NCBI GenBank assembly: GCA_008477525.1
Contig: SPDT01000003.1
Coordinates: forward strand, 3,658,001-3,722,000
DNA from: Hypomyces perniciosus
Lineage: Eukaryota > Ascomycota > Sordariomycetes > Hypocreales > Hypocreaceae
DNA length: 64,000 nt
Direction: 5' to 3'
In this document: piece by piece, positions 51,427 to 64,000 of the stretch
Layout of the letters: every line of letters starts with the position of its first letter
How positions within the stretch are numbered: the stretch's first letter is position 1
Made by a program: the position numbers and the translations under genes
Notes under the pieces: generated by a model
The model's database searches: none
What the model saw: only the letters and a program-made list of their open reading frames with translations
What the model was told of the DNA's origin: nothing

Positions 51427-51596
51427 TGACATAGATGTGTCTGACAGGTGCCTGGCTGTTGTGCCTGACAACAGCTTGCGCTATTGCCATTCAGGTAGAT
51501 GAGATATTAGGTGGCATTCCGCACCACCTGCTTTAGCGGGTTCTTTTCTTCACCTTTTTTCTTCTGGTTTTGACCACACGTTCCGTACACTTTGTG
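51427..51596 (+). repeat. T1-family terminal repeat, left-end orientation
   Basis: Starts TGACATAGATGTGTCTGACAG and contains GGTGGCATTCCGCACCACCT and TTCTGGTTTTGACCACACG. It is one of the least mutated stretches in the AT-rich block and the reverse complement of 10,591-10,758. Confidence 0.75.
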
Positions 51597-53730
51597 ATAT
51601 GGAAGAAAGATGAGCTAAAAGGGAGTATATATAAAGCTATTATTTAAAGTAATTTAAGTGTATTAAAATAGCTAGCTGTATATATAATTGCAGCAGTTAA
51701 TTAAGTACTGACTTTATGAAGGTAGCTATAATAATAATTATATACTATTTTCTAAATTTAAGATAAAATAAGTTTCAAAAGTTAAAATAATTTTAGTGAT
51801 TTTAGCCTTTTTATAATAATAAAAGTTATAAGATTTATTAATTTAATGATTAATAGCTATAAAACTTAACAATCATTTAGATTATATCAAATAATATTTA
51901 AAAAAGCAGTTAAGTAATATATATGTAATAAATGAAAACAAGAATATTAATTAATTAATATAAAATTCAAATAAATGCTATTGAAATTAAAAGATAAGAA
52001 ATAAACTTTTTATTAATATTAATAAAATATATAATTAAGTCTATTAACCCTATTAAAATAAGCTAAATAAAGTACCTTTACTTATATTTAACTATTAAAT
52101 TAACCCCTACCCCTTTATTATATAAATACGTTATAGGTTATTGCCTTTTTTTAATACTTTTACTATAAAATGTATAAAATATTCTTTTTCCTTTATTTTT
52201 ATTAAATTAAGATTCTTTAGGTTTTAAGTTTTGATTACTATAATATTTTAAATAAATTTATTAATAATAATTATAAAAGAGTTTTATCTTTTTAATATAT
52301 CCTTTTAATATTAACTTTAAGCTTTTTTAATGGTATTTTTTATATTTATAACTTTCCATTAAAATTTAAAGCCTTTTAAAATTGAAAAAAGTAATTTTTA
52401 TTTAATAGTTTTATTAAACTACTACTAATTATTTTATTTATAAATATATTTTTAAAATAATACTATTAAAATAAACAAAGGTTATTATTAAAGTAGATAA
52501 TTTATCTACATATCTATATATATAAATTCATTTTACAATTTCCTTTAATATATAATTTACTTTATTACTTTACACTTTATATATTATATTTAATTATAAT
52601 ATATTTATAGCTAGGTTCTTGAATATTATTATATTATTTTCAATTATAAATTTTTAAAATATATTTTAATACTTATTTAAATAAGTATAAATAATTTTTA
52701 GTTTTACTATTAAATTAATTAAAGAGTTAATAATTAAAATGATTTATAATATTATTATTATAATGAAAAGATTAAACAATTAAAAGCTAAAAAGATATAT
52801 ATATATATATATTAATTGTTTATTTTAATAGTAATTTTTATGTATTTTAATAGGTTTATTTATTTAAAAAGGCTTTATATAAATACTTTTAAATAATTAA
52901 CTTTAAATTATATTACTATTACTTTAATATTAAAATTTAAAACCATAAAGCCATTAGAGTAATATACTTTTATAAATAAGGGTATATTTAAAAACATCCT
53001 TTAATCATTTAATATAATTAAGTATATATATACATATATATAAATTAACCTTCATAATAAAAATATAAATATAAAAAGTTAAAAATAAATATATAAATTA
53101 ATTGAAAACATATTAATTAATAATAAACTTATTAATATACTTACTATTAAAATAGAATTAAATTTCGCTTATATAAATTTTCTTATTAATTGATCTTTAA
53201 ATAACTTTAATAAATTATATTAATAAACTATAAAGTAGGTCTTTTATCATTTATAAGAAAGGAAGAACTTATTATACTTTAAATATTAAAGTAGTTCTAA
53301 ACGTTTATAAAGATTTAATAACTTTAATTAAACTAATAATTTAAATAGTTATAAATTAGCTTTTAATAATATAATAAATGTTAAATATATAAAAGTTATT
53401 GAATTATTTAAAGAGTAAATAATAATATTATTATTAAATTATAAAATTAACTGTATTATTTAAATGAATATAATTAAACAGGTATTTTTATTATATAGGC
53501 TTTTTATAAAATGAAATATTAATCTTTAAAAGGGAAATAATATAAGTAAAGTAAACAAAGTAATAATAAATATAATAGTAATTTATTATAGTAATAAAAG
53601 TATAATTATATTAATAAAAAACTTTATAAATTATATAACTTTTAAATATATTAAAACATAATAATATTTTATATATAAAGACAAAGGAAAAAAAAGGTTT
53701 TATTAAAAATGTAAATAATATTATTAAAAT
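51597..53730. other. AT-rich remnant
   Basis: No gene. 52,030-52,170 is an inverted copy of 22,920-23,070. A TATTTTAATAGTAATTTTTAT terminus near 52,815 belongs to the M3 family. Confidence 0.45.
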
Positions 53731-54150
53731 AAATAAAAATTACTATTAAAATAAATGATTTATATATATATTGTTAGCTTTTAATTTTTAACCTTTTATA
53801 ATACTTTTAATTATAATAATAATATTTATTTTATATATTATAATAAACTTCCTATTAGTTTATTATTAATATAATATAATAATACTGTAAATAATTTTAA
53901 AGTATTAAGATTTTTTAATTTAAATAATAAAATTAAAAATTACTTATATAATTATGAAAATATATTAAACAGTTATTATTTAAAGTAGTATAATAATATT
54001 AAAATAATCAATTATAAATATATGATAATTAAATATAATATATAAAATAAAGTAAAAAAGTAAATTATATATTAAAAAGAATTTCTATATATATCTATAT
54101 ATATCTATATATATCTATAGATTATTTATTTTAATAGTAACTTTTATTTA
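53731..54150. mobile_element. M3: ~420-bp element with ~40-bp inverted repeats
   Basis: Left AATTACTATTAAAATAAATGA and right TTATTTATTTTAATAGTAAC are inverted. A TATATATC repeat lies just inside the right arm. The interior is non-coding. Related fragments lie at 13,240, 23,640, 51,100 and 52,815. Confidence 0.6.
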
Positions 54151-56176
54151 CTCAATTTATATACTCTTTTTATTTTATTGTTAAACTTAATTAATTATTT
54201 AATATAAACTAGTTTCATAATTACTTTATATATAAATATTATTCTAATATTTATTTATTTAATCTCAAAGTTTAATATTATTATAATAGTAAATAGAACT
54301 TTATAAGTTATTAATTTAATAATTAAAATAAAAGTTTAAAAGCAATTAATGCTAAATATTTATTTAAAACCTTTTATTATTTAATAAACTTTATATTTAA
54401 TAATTTAATAATTAAACCTTTGTTGAAATTTATATCTATATTCTCTTTATAACATATTTAATTTAAAGTTTAAATTAATTTAAGTTTAAATATTACTTCT
54501 TTTAAAGATCTTTCAATTTCTTTTAATATTTTTTTATTTTATTTATTTTAAAAGAAATTATCTTTATTTTAAAAAATAAATTCAATTTAATGTTATTAAA
54601 ATATATTATTATTATAATAATAAAAGTTAATATATTAAATCATATTTATTAATTATATAAACAATATTACAATTTTTAATAATTTAATACTTTATTATTA
54701 AATTTTTATTACGTTATAAAAGTTAGAAAATTAAATAAAATTTAAATAATAAATTAAATTAAAAAGAATTATAATTGTTTTTATTATTTACTTTATTAAT
54801 TTGTATTTTAATTAACCATATATTATTAAGATATTAAATAACTATATTAGCCTAGATATTCCTATTTATTAATCAACTTAATAGAACCATACTTCTTTAC
54901 TAATACATTATTTATATTAAGTAATAGTCATTGCATTAAATAATCGCAGTATTATATATAATTTCTCTCTTTTTAATCTAAAATTGTCTTTTTTCCTTAC
55001 TTCCGCTATAAATAATTAAGTAACAAAAGAGATAATCTAATCTATTTAAACCAACTAATAAAATTAATTAATATATATAATCGTAAATACCTTTATTTAT
55101 TAATCTTAATATTTATATATATATATATATATTTTTTTTTAATTAACTATTTATATACTCTAACTTTATTAATAAATAAAATAAAAATCGTAAAAAGCTT
55201 TATATAATAGATAATTAATAGTACTTTTATTGTATTTATTTAATAATAAACAATCAAAATTAATCACAACTAATACAATATGAATAATATTACATTTATT
55301 AACTAAATAACGTTTTATATATTTCTTAAATATATATATCTAGATATTAAGCTAAATACACTATATTATTAAATCCTAATATTTAATTAATTTAATAATT
55401 ATGTTTAATAATTCAACTTTCATTATCCTACTAATAATACTAAGCCTTTTAATTAAAATAAATGGTTAAAACGAAAGTTTATAAACTGCAATATTAGCTT
55501 CCCTTTTCATATTTACCTTATTAAATTTAAAAATTAATACTATTACTCCCTTTATATCTTACTTTATCTATAATATTACTATTAATACTAGTAATATAAA
55601 TAGCCTTAAACTAAAAGTCCTATAAATCCTAGTTATTTATATTCATGATATTAATATTTATGTCTGTATTAATTAATTCCTTTATTTATAATATATTAAC
55701 ACTAGAATTTTAAATCTAATGAATTTAATAGTAACTTTAAATTAATTATAAATAATATATTAATTAATAGTTTATTAATTGATTTAAAAAACTAACACTT
55801 CCTCTATTACCTATGAACTTAAATATTATTATTAACTTGAATACTTATATATTAAATTAGATTAAATTTAATAACTTAATATTTATAGTTAAATTAAATA
55901 AAATATTAAATTATCTTTATAAGCTTAAATTATGACTTATATCATTCATTTTGAACAAATAAAGTGAAAATAATAATACAATTCATAAATATAATATATT
56001 TAAAAAATAACTATAAAAATATTAAAAATATTAAAAAATAAACTATATAATTTATTTAAATAGTGTAAACTATTAATTTTATTACTTTCAAATAATAATT
56101 TATTTAAATTTATATTTATATTAATTTACCTTTATAAGAAATCTTAAAGTTTAATATAATAATATTCAATAAATAC
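54151..56176. other. AT-rich remnant with a G1 LTR fragment
   Basis: 54,826-54,915 matches a piece of the G1 LTR in reverse (CTTAATAGAACCATACTTCTT). The rest shows no identifiable feature and no gene. Confidence 0.45.
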
Positions 56177-57080
56177 TGACATAGATGTGTCTGACAGGTG
56201 CCTATCTGTTGCCATTCGGGTAGATGAGATGAGGTGGTATTCCGCACCACCTGCTTTAGCTAGTTCTTTTCTTTATCTCTTTCTTCTGGTTTTGACCTCA
56301 CGTTCCGTTCACTCTATGCTAAATACTTTGATTATTTGTATAAAAAATTATACACTCAATAAATAATATTCATTAGATCTTTTCTATTAAATACTGCTAT
56401 ATTATATTATTAAAAGTATATGTTAATTATACTTTATTTAACTATGTATTATATACTTAAAAAATATATATAGCTATTATAAATTACAACTATTATATAT
56501 AAAAATAAATAAAACTAAATTGTATATTTTATAAATAAATAAGTTATAATATTAAAAAAAGGCTATATTACTATTTATTTATATTTATTATATTAACTAA
56601 TTAATTTCTTTCATAGTTATAAATGTATTAATTATAGCAGTAACTTTTATAGCTATAAATAATACTATTATAACATTGAATATTAAGTAAATATATAATT
56701 TATACTTTTATCAAAAAGCTAAAGCAGAAATAAAAATAATTAAAATAATAAATAATACTTTTACTAATAAATATTAAACTATGAAAGAATGTACTATTGT
56801 TAATTATATTAATAGAAATATACCTAGCAATAGCTTATACTATTACTACTTTATAATAAATCACAACAGTAAATTACAATAAATAAATAGCCTTTCCATA
56901 ATAATATAATTTATAATATCCTATAGTTTAATAACTAGCTATAATAAACTTTAATAAACTCTTAATATAGTATAAATAATACTACCTTTAAAAACAGCTA
57001 TTTACTTTATATCTAGTAAATAAAAATAAATATCCTAATAAGCTTTATAAAAGTTAAATAAAGATAAGTATTTTGATTAA
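56177..57080 (+). mobile_element. T1-family left end, partial element
   Basis: Terminal repeat 56,177-56,318 (TGACATAGATGTGTCTGACAG, as at 51,427). 56,880-57,070 matches 37,360-37,585 inside T1, so about 0.9 kb of a further copy is present. Confidence 0.6.
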
Positions 57081-57081
57081 G

Positions 57082-57633
57082 GATTACTATTTATATATAT
57101 ATATATATATTTCTATTTGCATATAACTTCTATTTCCACTTTATTTAATTTTTGGTTAATTCTTTATATTTTATATATTAAGCTTAATTCTATATAGTAG
57201 ATTATTAAGTTAAATAAAAACCAATTAAAATTCTTTATAGCCTTACAGCCTTATAATTTCACTGCCCGCTAAGATCTTCCTGCGCATTAAATTTCTAAAG
57301 CTATTACTATTTAACTTTATAGCCTGTATTGCCTATAGCTGCTATACTGCATTATAAGCTAAATAGAGGAGTATATAAGCGGGCTGAGGTATATACAGCT
57401 ATTAGGCTAATAAATAAAAAGCAGTAATCAGGGATTTTATATAATAATTTAATAATAATATAATTATATATGTTTTAATACATTTCCTATAATTACTATA
57501 TTTGAATTTATTAATATTATCTTATTAATATATATTAAATGTTAATAGTAAAGTATAGGCAGTATAAAAAGTAAAGTAAATTTAAAAGTTATATATAAGT
57601 AGAAATATATATATATATATAAATAGTAATTCT
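57082..57633. mobile_element. M2-like ~550-bp element with ~60-bp inverted repeats
   Basis: Left GGATTACTATTTATATATAT leading to TTTCTATTTGCATATAACTT, inverted at the right as AAGTTATATATAAGTAGAAA to AAATAGTAATTCTT. The terminus matches 24,990-25,046, so it belongs with that M2 subfamily. No ORF. Confidence 0.6.
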
Positions 57634-57743
57634 TTATATAAATTACATTAACTTTAACTTTATTTTATAAATAAATATAAAAAATAAAAAATAAAATAAA
57701 ACGATAGTAGTTAAAATAACTGTAAGATTTCTTAAAAGGGGGA

Positions 57744-57874
57744 GTTAATATTAGGTGTAATTATATATTTAATCTAGAGGATCTTATATTATATATATTA
57801 TTATATGCAACTATATTAGTCTAGATCTCTCTATTTATTAATTAGTATAATAAAACTATACTTCTTTATTAATA
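57744..57874 (+). repeat. G1 LTR, plus orientation, preceded by purine tract
   Basis: AAAAGGGGGAG abuts the LTR start, so this is a 3' LTR of a plus-strand G1 copy whose body upstream is mostly unrecognisable. It ends CTTCTTTATTAATA. Confidence 0.65.
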
Positions 57875-57935
57875 TATTATCTATATGATTAGGCTATAAT
57901 AGGCTATACGCCTACTATTAATAATATAAATTATA

Positions 57936-58072
57936 TATTAATAAAGAAATATAGTTTTATTAAGTTAATTAATAAATAGAGAGATCTAGACTAGTATAGT
58001 TGCACGTAATAATGCACGTAGCATGAGATCCTCTGGATTGAGTGTATGGTTACACCTAACGCACGTATCAAC
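57936..58072 (-). repeat. G1 LTR, minus orientation
   Basis: Least mutated LTR of the family: GAGAGATCTAGACTAG, GTTGCACGTAATAATGCACG, CCTAACGCACGTATCAAC. It faces the LTR at 57,744-57,874 head to tail in inverted orientation, about 60 bp apart. No body follows, so it is a solo or truncated LTR. Confidence 0.7.
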
Positions 58073-60755
58073 CAGCGCAGCGCTAGCTTTTCTTTTTTCC
58101 CAGAAAGCCGTATTAAGTTACAGAGTACAGTGCAATGTAATAGATTGATTATTAATAATAGGGGCAAAGAAATAGAAAAGGATAGCTATTAAAGAGGTTA
58201 TTCCAACTATATAGCCAGCTCTATAAAGTCGCGGATTATATTGACAGCCTTAAATTATAAGTTGTATTTAAGTTTACAGAAATGCAATATTTCAATAAAT
58301 TGACTCAGTAGCTATAAAAGACTTTAATTAAATCGTTACAAATAGTTGAATATTATATTATATTGCACTGTAATGTAATATAGCGTTTTAAGCAAAGAGA
58401 CAAAACTGGTGCCAGGTTAGTGAGTAGATAGGCCATTATAGCCTGAATAGCAACACAATATAGCTTGAATAATAATATTTAATATACATATTAAAAACGT
58501 TGAAGTGAATTTTAAAGCTAATTTATGCTGAAATTAAATTATAAATTTACATAATTAAATCATTAAATATAAGTCATTATAATATAAAGAAATACCAATA
58601 TATAGACAAATTGTGTAATTAAGTATATACTATAAAAGAAAGTTAAAGAAGAGGTAATTGCATTGAGATTAAACTCTTAAGTAACAGTAACCTAGAATTA
58701 AAGTCTAAGAGTATTAATTTAACAGCCTATAATAAAATTCGATAATTAAAGATTATTGCAGGAATACAAAGGGAAAGTTAAGGAAATAAATTTACTAAAA
58801 GACTGGAAAAATATGGTTTTTCAAAGGGGGCAATTAATACAGATATACTATCTTACTCCTTTGCCTCTTCGAAATCCAGTATACTGCACTATATTTTAGT
58901 GTAGCTTTATAAATAGCGCGGAGCTGGGCCTAAGCTAGGATAGATGTAGGCCCTTACTGCTTAAATAGTAAAAAAGCTACTGCCCGAATAGTAATACTCT
59001 TAATATTAACGTAAATCTTAAGGTTAAATTAAAACAAGGTTAAACGATTAGCTATAAAAAAGATATATATATATATATATATATAACTAGACTATTAATC
59101 TATTAAAGGATTTATTTAATAGTTTTAATAATATAGTTAAAAGCAATATTAATAAATAACAATTTATTGAATAGATTAAACTTAAATGTTATAAAGGCAG
59201 TATATATAAAGGCAAATGTAAAGGAGTTACTGTTTTATAAAATTAAAGCTTTATTAGCTAAAAAGATTATTATTTTTCTTTTGTTTAATGGTTTAGCGAA
59301 TAAAATATGTTTTCTTTCCTTTACTACCTTTTAAACTTTACCTTTATATATATATTTATTGTATTTAATATAAACATATTAGATGAATAAAATTATATGG
59401 TAGATTATGGTTTTTACCTTTTCATTTCATTTATTTTTTCATTCTATATCCGCGACAGCGATATAGTCACTGATTACTGGCTTTAATGTACTGGTCGGGA
59501 TAGCCGAAGACTAAAATGGCAGACAAATAAGGAATATATTTTAAGCAATAATAAATATAGCGTTTCTGTAAAGAGATTTATATTTTAAAAGAAATTACAA
59601 TTTATTGTAAAGTTTATTGTTATATTATTATTATGCTTAAATATAATATTTTAAAGAAGAAAAAAACTAAAAACCTTTTAAAAAAAATTCATTTAAGAGA
59701 AAATATATATAAATGTTAACGATATTATGATAAACTATAATGTTTATTTAAAAGCTATTATAAAAAATATAAGTTTAATAGAAAGTCTAATATATTACTA
59801 TTATTAATATATTTAATAAAAGATTTAATAATAGACTTTAGTACAAAAAGATTTTAAAAATAAAAAAGTTATTATTTTTATAATATAAATTAATATATTG
59901 AATATTTTTATATTTTTATATTTATATTAATACTCTCCTAGAAATCAAGCTATAATTATTAAGAAGTATATAGTTATATTTAAATTTAATAAAAAGTGCT
60001 TTAATTAAAACATCTTTCTATAATATACCTTTTAACATTAAATTGACCTTTTAAATAAATATAAATAAATAGTTAATATTTTAAAAAGGGGATATTAAAT
60101 ATAAAAAGTTATATTAAAAAGTTGAGGTAATTATGAGGAAGATTTAAAGAATATTAAAAGAATACAAGTTAATAGTGAAAGAAGGGTCATAATAAATATA
60201 ATAGAGAGATAAGTTTAAAAAAAAAGGTTACTTTATTAGTTTATTTATAATATATTAATTGTTTAAAAAAAGCAATAAAAGCCTCTATTATAATATATAA
60301 AGTTATTATAAATTTTACAACAAATTTAAGTTTAACTATATCAAATTATATTGCCTATAATATATAGTAATATATATACAATATACTTTATATAAGTTTA
60401 TAAGACTTTTAAAAAAAAGAGATTATAAAAATAAAAAAGTTATTTATTTTAAACTAATTCTATTAAAGAATATAGAGTTTAAAAGAAATAAAAGTATTAT
60501 TTAATAAAGTTTTTTTTAAAAGTATAAAGAATTAATATATATAATTAATAAAATAAAAATATTTGTTTTAATATTAATTATTTTAAAATAAAAATAAAAT
60601 ATATAATTAAGTAAAAAAAGGTTTCTTATTTAAATAATAAAATAAAATAAATAAAGTTATATTAAGAAAACTACTGTTGTAAAATATTTTAATTAAATGG
60701 TAATTAAATAGTAATTACATATATACCTTTTTTAAGTTATTTATAAATTATTATT
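58073..60755. other. AT-rich block with several less mutated patches, unassigned
   Basis: 58,075-58,450, 58,820-58,990 and 59,445-59,530 are richer in G+C. TACAGTGCAATGTAATA (58,124-58,140) recurs inverted with one mismatch at about 58,357-58,373, suggesting a ~250-bp inverted-repeat element. No gene. Confidence 0.4.
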
Positions 60756-60925
60756 ACGGCATGATCGGAAAAGGGCTCTTAACGTAGAAAAAGGTGAAAA
60801 TAAAGAAACTAACTAAAAGAGAAGCGAAGTGGAAAGCTACTTTATCTGCTGTTATCTACTACAATAGGCAACAGCTCATACTGTTGTCAGGTGCATCCAG
60901 CTGTCGTCAGGCATATATGTGCCAA
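60756..60925 (-). repeat. T1-family terminal repeat, right-end orientation
   Basis: From GGCATGATCGGAAAAGGGCTC through AGAGAAGCGAAGTGG and CAACAGCTCATACTGTTGTC to CATATATGTGCCA. It matches the reverse of 37,027-37,190. Confidence 0.7.
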
Positions 60926-61052
60926 TTATTATAAAATTAATTTTATATAAAAAACTTATATAAGTTTATATTTATTTAAACTGTTTTTATTAAGATTATG
61001 AATATTTTTATTATTATTATAAAATATAAAAATATATTTATAAAAAATAAAA

Positions 61053-61451
61053 CTAATGCTATTTATACAGATAAAAATTACGATTCGCACGGATAGTCTA
61101 TGCGCTACTAAAATTCCGAACAGCAGCAGCAACGGATATAGAGTTAAGATTATACAATATTAATGATAACTAATATATAGCAGTTACAGGGAGACAAGGG
61201 CGACTTATGGATTGAAGAAAAGTTTAATGAAATTGTGCCGACGACACAGCCAAAAAAATAGCCGGCTTAGGGAGATTTGTATAGAGCAGATAAAAGGGAT
61301 ATTAAAGACCTGCTATTTAATCTGTTGTTATAGCTACCTATAGGTGCAGTATTCCAATTATGTGGTGTAAGGGGCTACGGCGGGATTTTCGCTGGTGGTG
61401 CATAGACTATTTGTGCGAATAGCAATTTCTATCTGTATGAATAGAATTACT
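61053..61451 (+). mobile_element. M1-related ~400-bp element, little mutated
   Basis: Termini CTAATGCTATTTATACAGAT and CTGTATGAATAGAATTACT match M1. The interior is GC-richer (GACAAGGGCGACTTATGG, GTGCCGACGACACAGCC, GGGGCTACGGCGGGATTTTC) and overlaps M1's right half from about 61,265. It may show what M1 looked like before RIP. Confidence 0.7.
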
Positions 61452-61584
61452 CAAAAATAGTAATATGATTATGAAAATAACTATTCTTACCTTTTATATA
61501 CTATAAATAATATATTAAATTATATTTATTTATTAGATTCTAAGTTCATAATTAAGTAATAAAATTTTCAAGTAATATTACTTA

Positions 61585-62377
<793 letters not shown>

Positions 62378-62931
62378 GCGAAAAGAGAAATTCTCTTTAA
62401 AAGTTTAAAGGAATAAAAAAACCTATTTAATTTAATAATTTATTAAAAATATAATAGTTTTTACTATAAAAGTTTATATTAAACTATATATTTAACTATT
62501 AAAGTTAAAAGAGAAGGCTATAATATAATAAAACAGTCTATTAGTAATAGTTTAATAATAATATACAATATTAATAAACTTTAATAAAAAGGCTATAATA
62601 TATGAAATTAAATAATATATTAATAACTATAATAATTAATGTACTAGGCTTTATTGTTTTTAAATATAATAATTTATAATAAAATAATATATTTTTAAAA
62701 GTAATAATAAATAAAGTAAATATTAATTTAATTTAATTTAATTAAAACATTAATTAAATAAATATTATAAAATATTAATTTTAATAAATTAAAGTTTTAT
62801 ATTTTAATTATATTATTAATTAAATGGATATTATATATAATTATTTAAATAAAAAGTATAATATTAATATATTTAAAAATAATAACTTTATAATTTAAAA
62901 ACTTAAAAATAATATAATATATAAAAATATT
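62378..62931. repeat. Repeat of T1 internal sequence
   Basis: 62,470-62,931 aligns in direct orientation with 40,055-40,570 (for example AATAAACTTTAATAAAAAGG). It is heavily AT-rich with no readable product. Confidence 0.55.
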
Positions 62932-64000
62932 GTTAAAAAAGGAGGCCTAAAAAGTAAGGATTTCAGTGTATCTGGGTAACCTTCCTATTCTGGCTAGACC
63001 CAGAATTAGGCCCGACACTAGACTGAGTTCCCGGAGGAACTTCGGTGTAAGTTAGGGAATTTCTGTTATCTTTAACGATAACAATTGAGCTAGGACCAGC
63101 TACCCCGCCTACCCTAGACTCAATACAATGCTTATAATGGCATTATAAGAAATCTGATTAAAATAGTTTCCCGTTTATATAGCTGTAAGTCGATTTAAGC
63201 GATTTTATATATAAATAAATTTTGCGGAAAATAAGAATGCAGCTATAAACCTAATTCTGCTACCGCACACCTATTATTAGGTCGGAGGATTATTGTAGAA
63301 GACAAAGCTATTATTTATACAATCACTTCTACACTAGCCGTATATTACTAGATATTCTATAGCTTTCTAGCTATTAGTTTAATTATAATTCAATTGTTCA
63401 TCTATTATTAACTTAATTAGACTCTCAGTCATTTCCTTATTGCTGCGTTATATGCAGCTTCCTAGAAGCCCTATATAAATGAGGTTCAGTATAACCTTAT
63501 TATTTTAATAAGTTATAAGCCTGGGAGAGTTTTCCTTGGGTCTCTATTAGTGGATTTTTCTAATGGTTACAGCACTTCCCCTAGCGCTATTACAGCACTT
63601 ATAGCGGGTTTTTATAATGCTTATCCTAGTACTTATATCAGCACTTTTAAGATTTTTTGGCTATCTAAAGCTATTCCTAGGCTTCTACTGCAAATACTAT
63701 TGCAGTTATAGTAATACTATTAGTATTACTACTACTTTCACTATCTTAGTGATCTTTACTATATACTATATAGTATATAGTATTATCCCCTATTTCGATA
63801 GGATATAGGTCTAGTAGCCTTATTTCCTTAATTGAGGATAATAGCTCTCCCTAGCAGTAAAGGGATTTATTTATTTAAGTGCAGAATATAGAATAAGAGC
63901 TTTAGGCATAGAGGGCTTTTACTGAGACAGTTAAGGCACAGTTAAAGGGTCAGAATAACACTATAACCCAGTTAAATAATACTCTAGCCAGCCTAACTGC
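62932..64000 (+). mobile_element. Candidate 5' end of a less mutated retroelement, cut by window edge
   Basis: Composition jumps to a higher G+C content after TGTTAAAAAAGGAGGCC at 62,932. A TATA-like CCCTATATAAATGAGG lies near 63,467. A coiled-coil-like frame runs off the right edge (AFTETVKAQLKGQNNTITQL near 63,917-63,976), with upstream TAGs at likely former CAG codons. This layout suggests an LTR followed by gag, but the second LTR would be outside the window and no motif proves it. A 24-bp palindrome built on CTATATAG lies around 63,759-63,782. Confidence 0.35.

Noticed and set aside
63617..63808. 63-codon open frame near the right edge
   Set aside because: Hydrophobic low-complexity translation of AT-rich DNA; a different frame downstream looks more gag-like.

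Overview
This window looks like a Pezizomycotina (filamentous ascomycete) chromosome, most likely a Eurotiomycete. The evidence is short 50-70 nt spliceosomal introns with CTAAC/CTGAC branch sites, GTACGGAGTA/TACTCCGTA-type intergenic motifs, and a sharp split between a normal-GC gene block and a very AT-rich block scarred by C-to-T (RIP-like) mutation. No bacterial, organellar or CRISPR features are present. The genus is not resolved from the sequence alone.

Positions 1-10,092 hold five housekeeping genes, all reconstructed here by splicing: the 5' part of hapE (NF-YC-type subunit of the CCAAT-binding complex, minus strand, running off the left edge); fcf2 (pre-rRNA processing factor, plus); rsm10 (mitoribosomal protein uS10m, plus); a ~1,010-residue importin-13-type karyopherin (plus, eight exons); and msw1 (mitochondrial tryptophanyl-tRNA synthetase, minus, five exons). 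hapE and fcf2 diverge from a shared ~0.77 kb promoter with a CCAATCA box. The karyopherin and msw1 converge. A 305-bp foldback element flanked by TA sits between rsm10 and the karyopherin. Two genes serve mitochondrial translation. The CCAAT complex is known to control respiratory and iron genes, and animal importin 13 is known to carry NF-YB/NF-YC, so hapE and the karyopherin may be functionally linked.

From 10,127 to the right edge (~54 kb) the sequence becomes roughly four-fifths A+T and I see no intact cellular gene. It is a graveyard of transposons: a minus-strand LTR element (G1, 13,782-22,630, paired 136-bp LTRs) with a second partial copy at 26,629-28,915; a plus-strand Ty3/Gypsy element (G2, 29,293-35,416, RT, RNase H and integrase relics in Gypsy order, 162-bp LTR); an inverted partial G2 copy ending at 46,676; a solo G2 LTR with a target duplication nested in the second G1 copy; a 7.25-kb element bounded by ~150-165 bp inverted repeats (T1, 37,027-44,279) with many detached ends; and several small inverted-repeat families (M1, M2, M3). 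Both reverse transcriptases have lost the two catalytic aspartates by changes in the RIP context. Short elements and terminal repeats stay comparatively GC-rich, as expected if they fall below the RIP length threshold. The AT-rich block begins only 34 bp from the msw1 start codon. It may be a centromere core, a subtelomere or an interstitial heterochromatic isochore; the sequence alone cannot decide.
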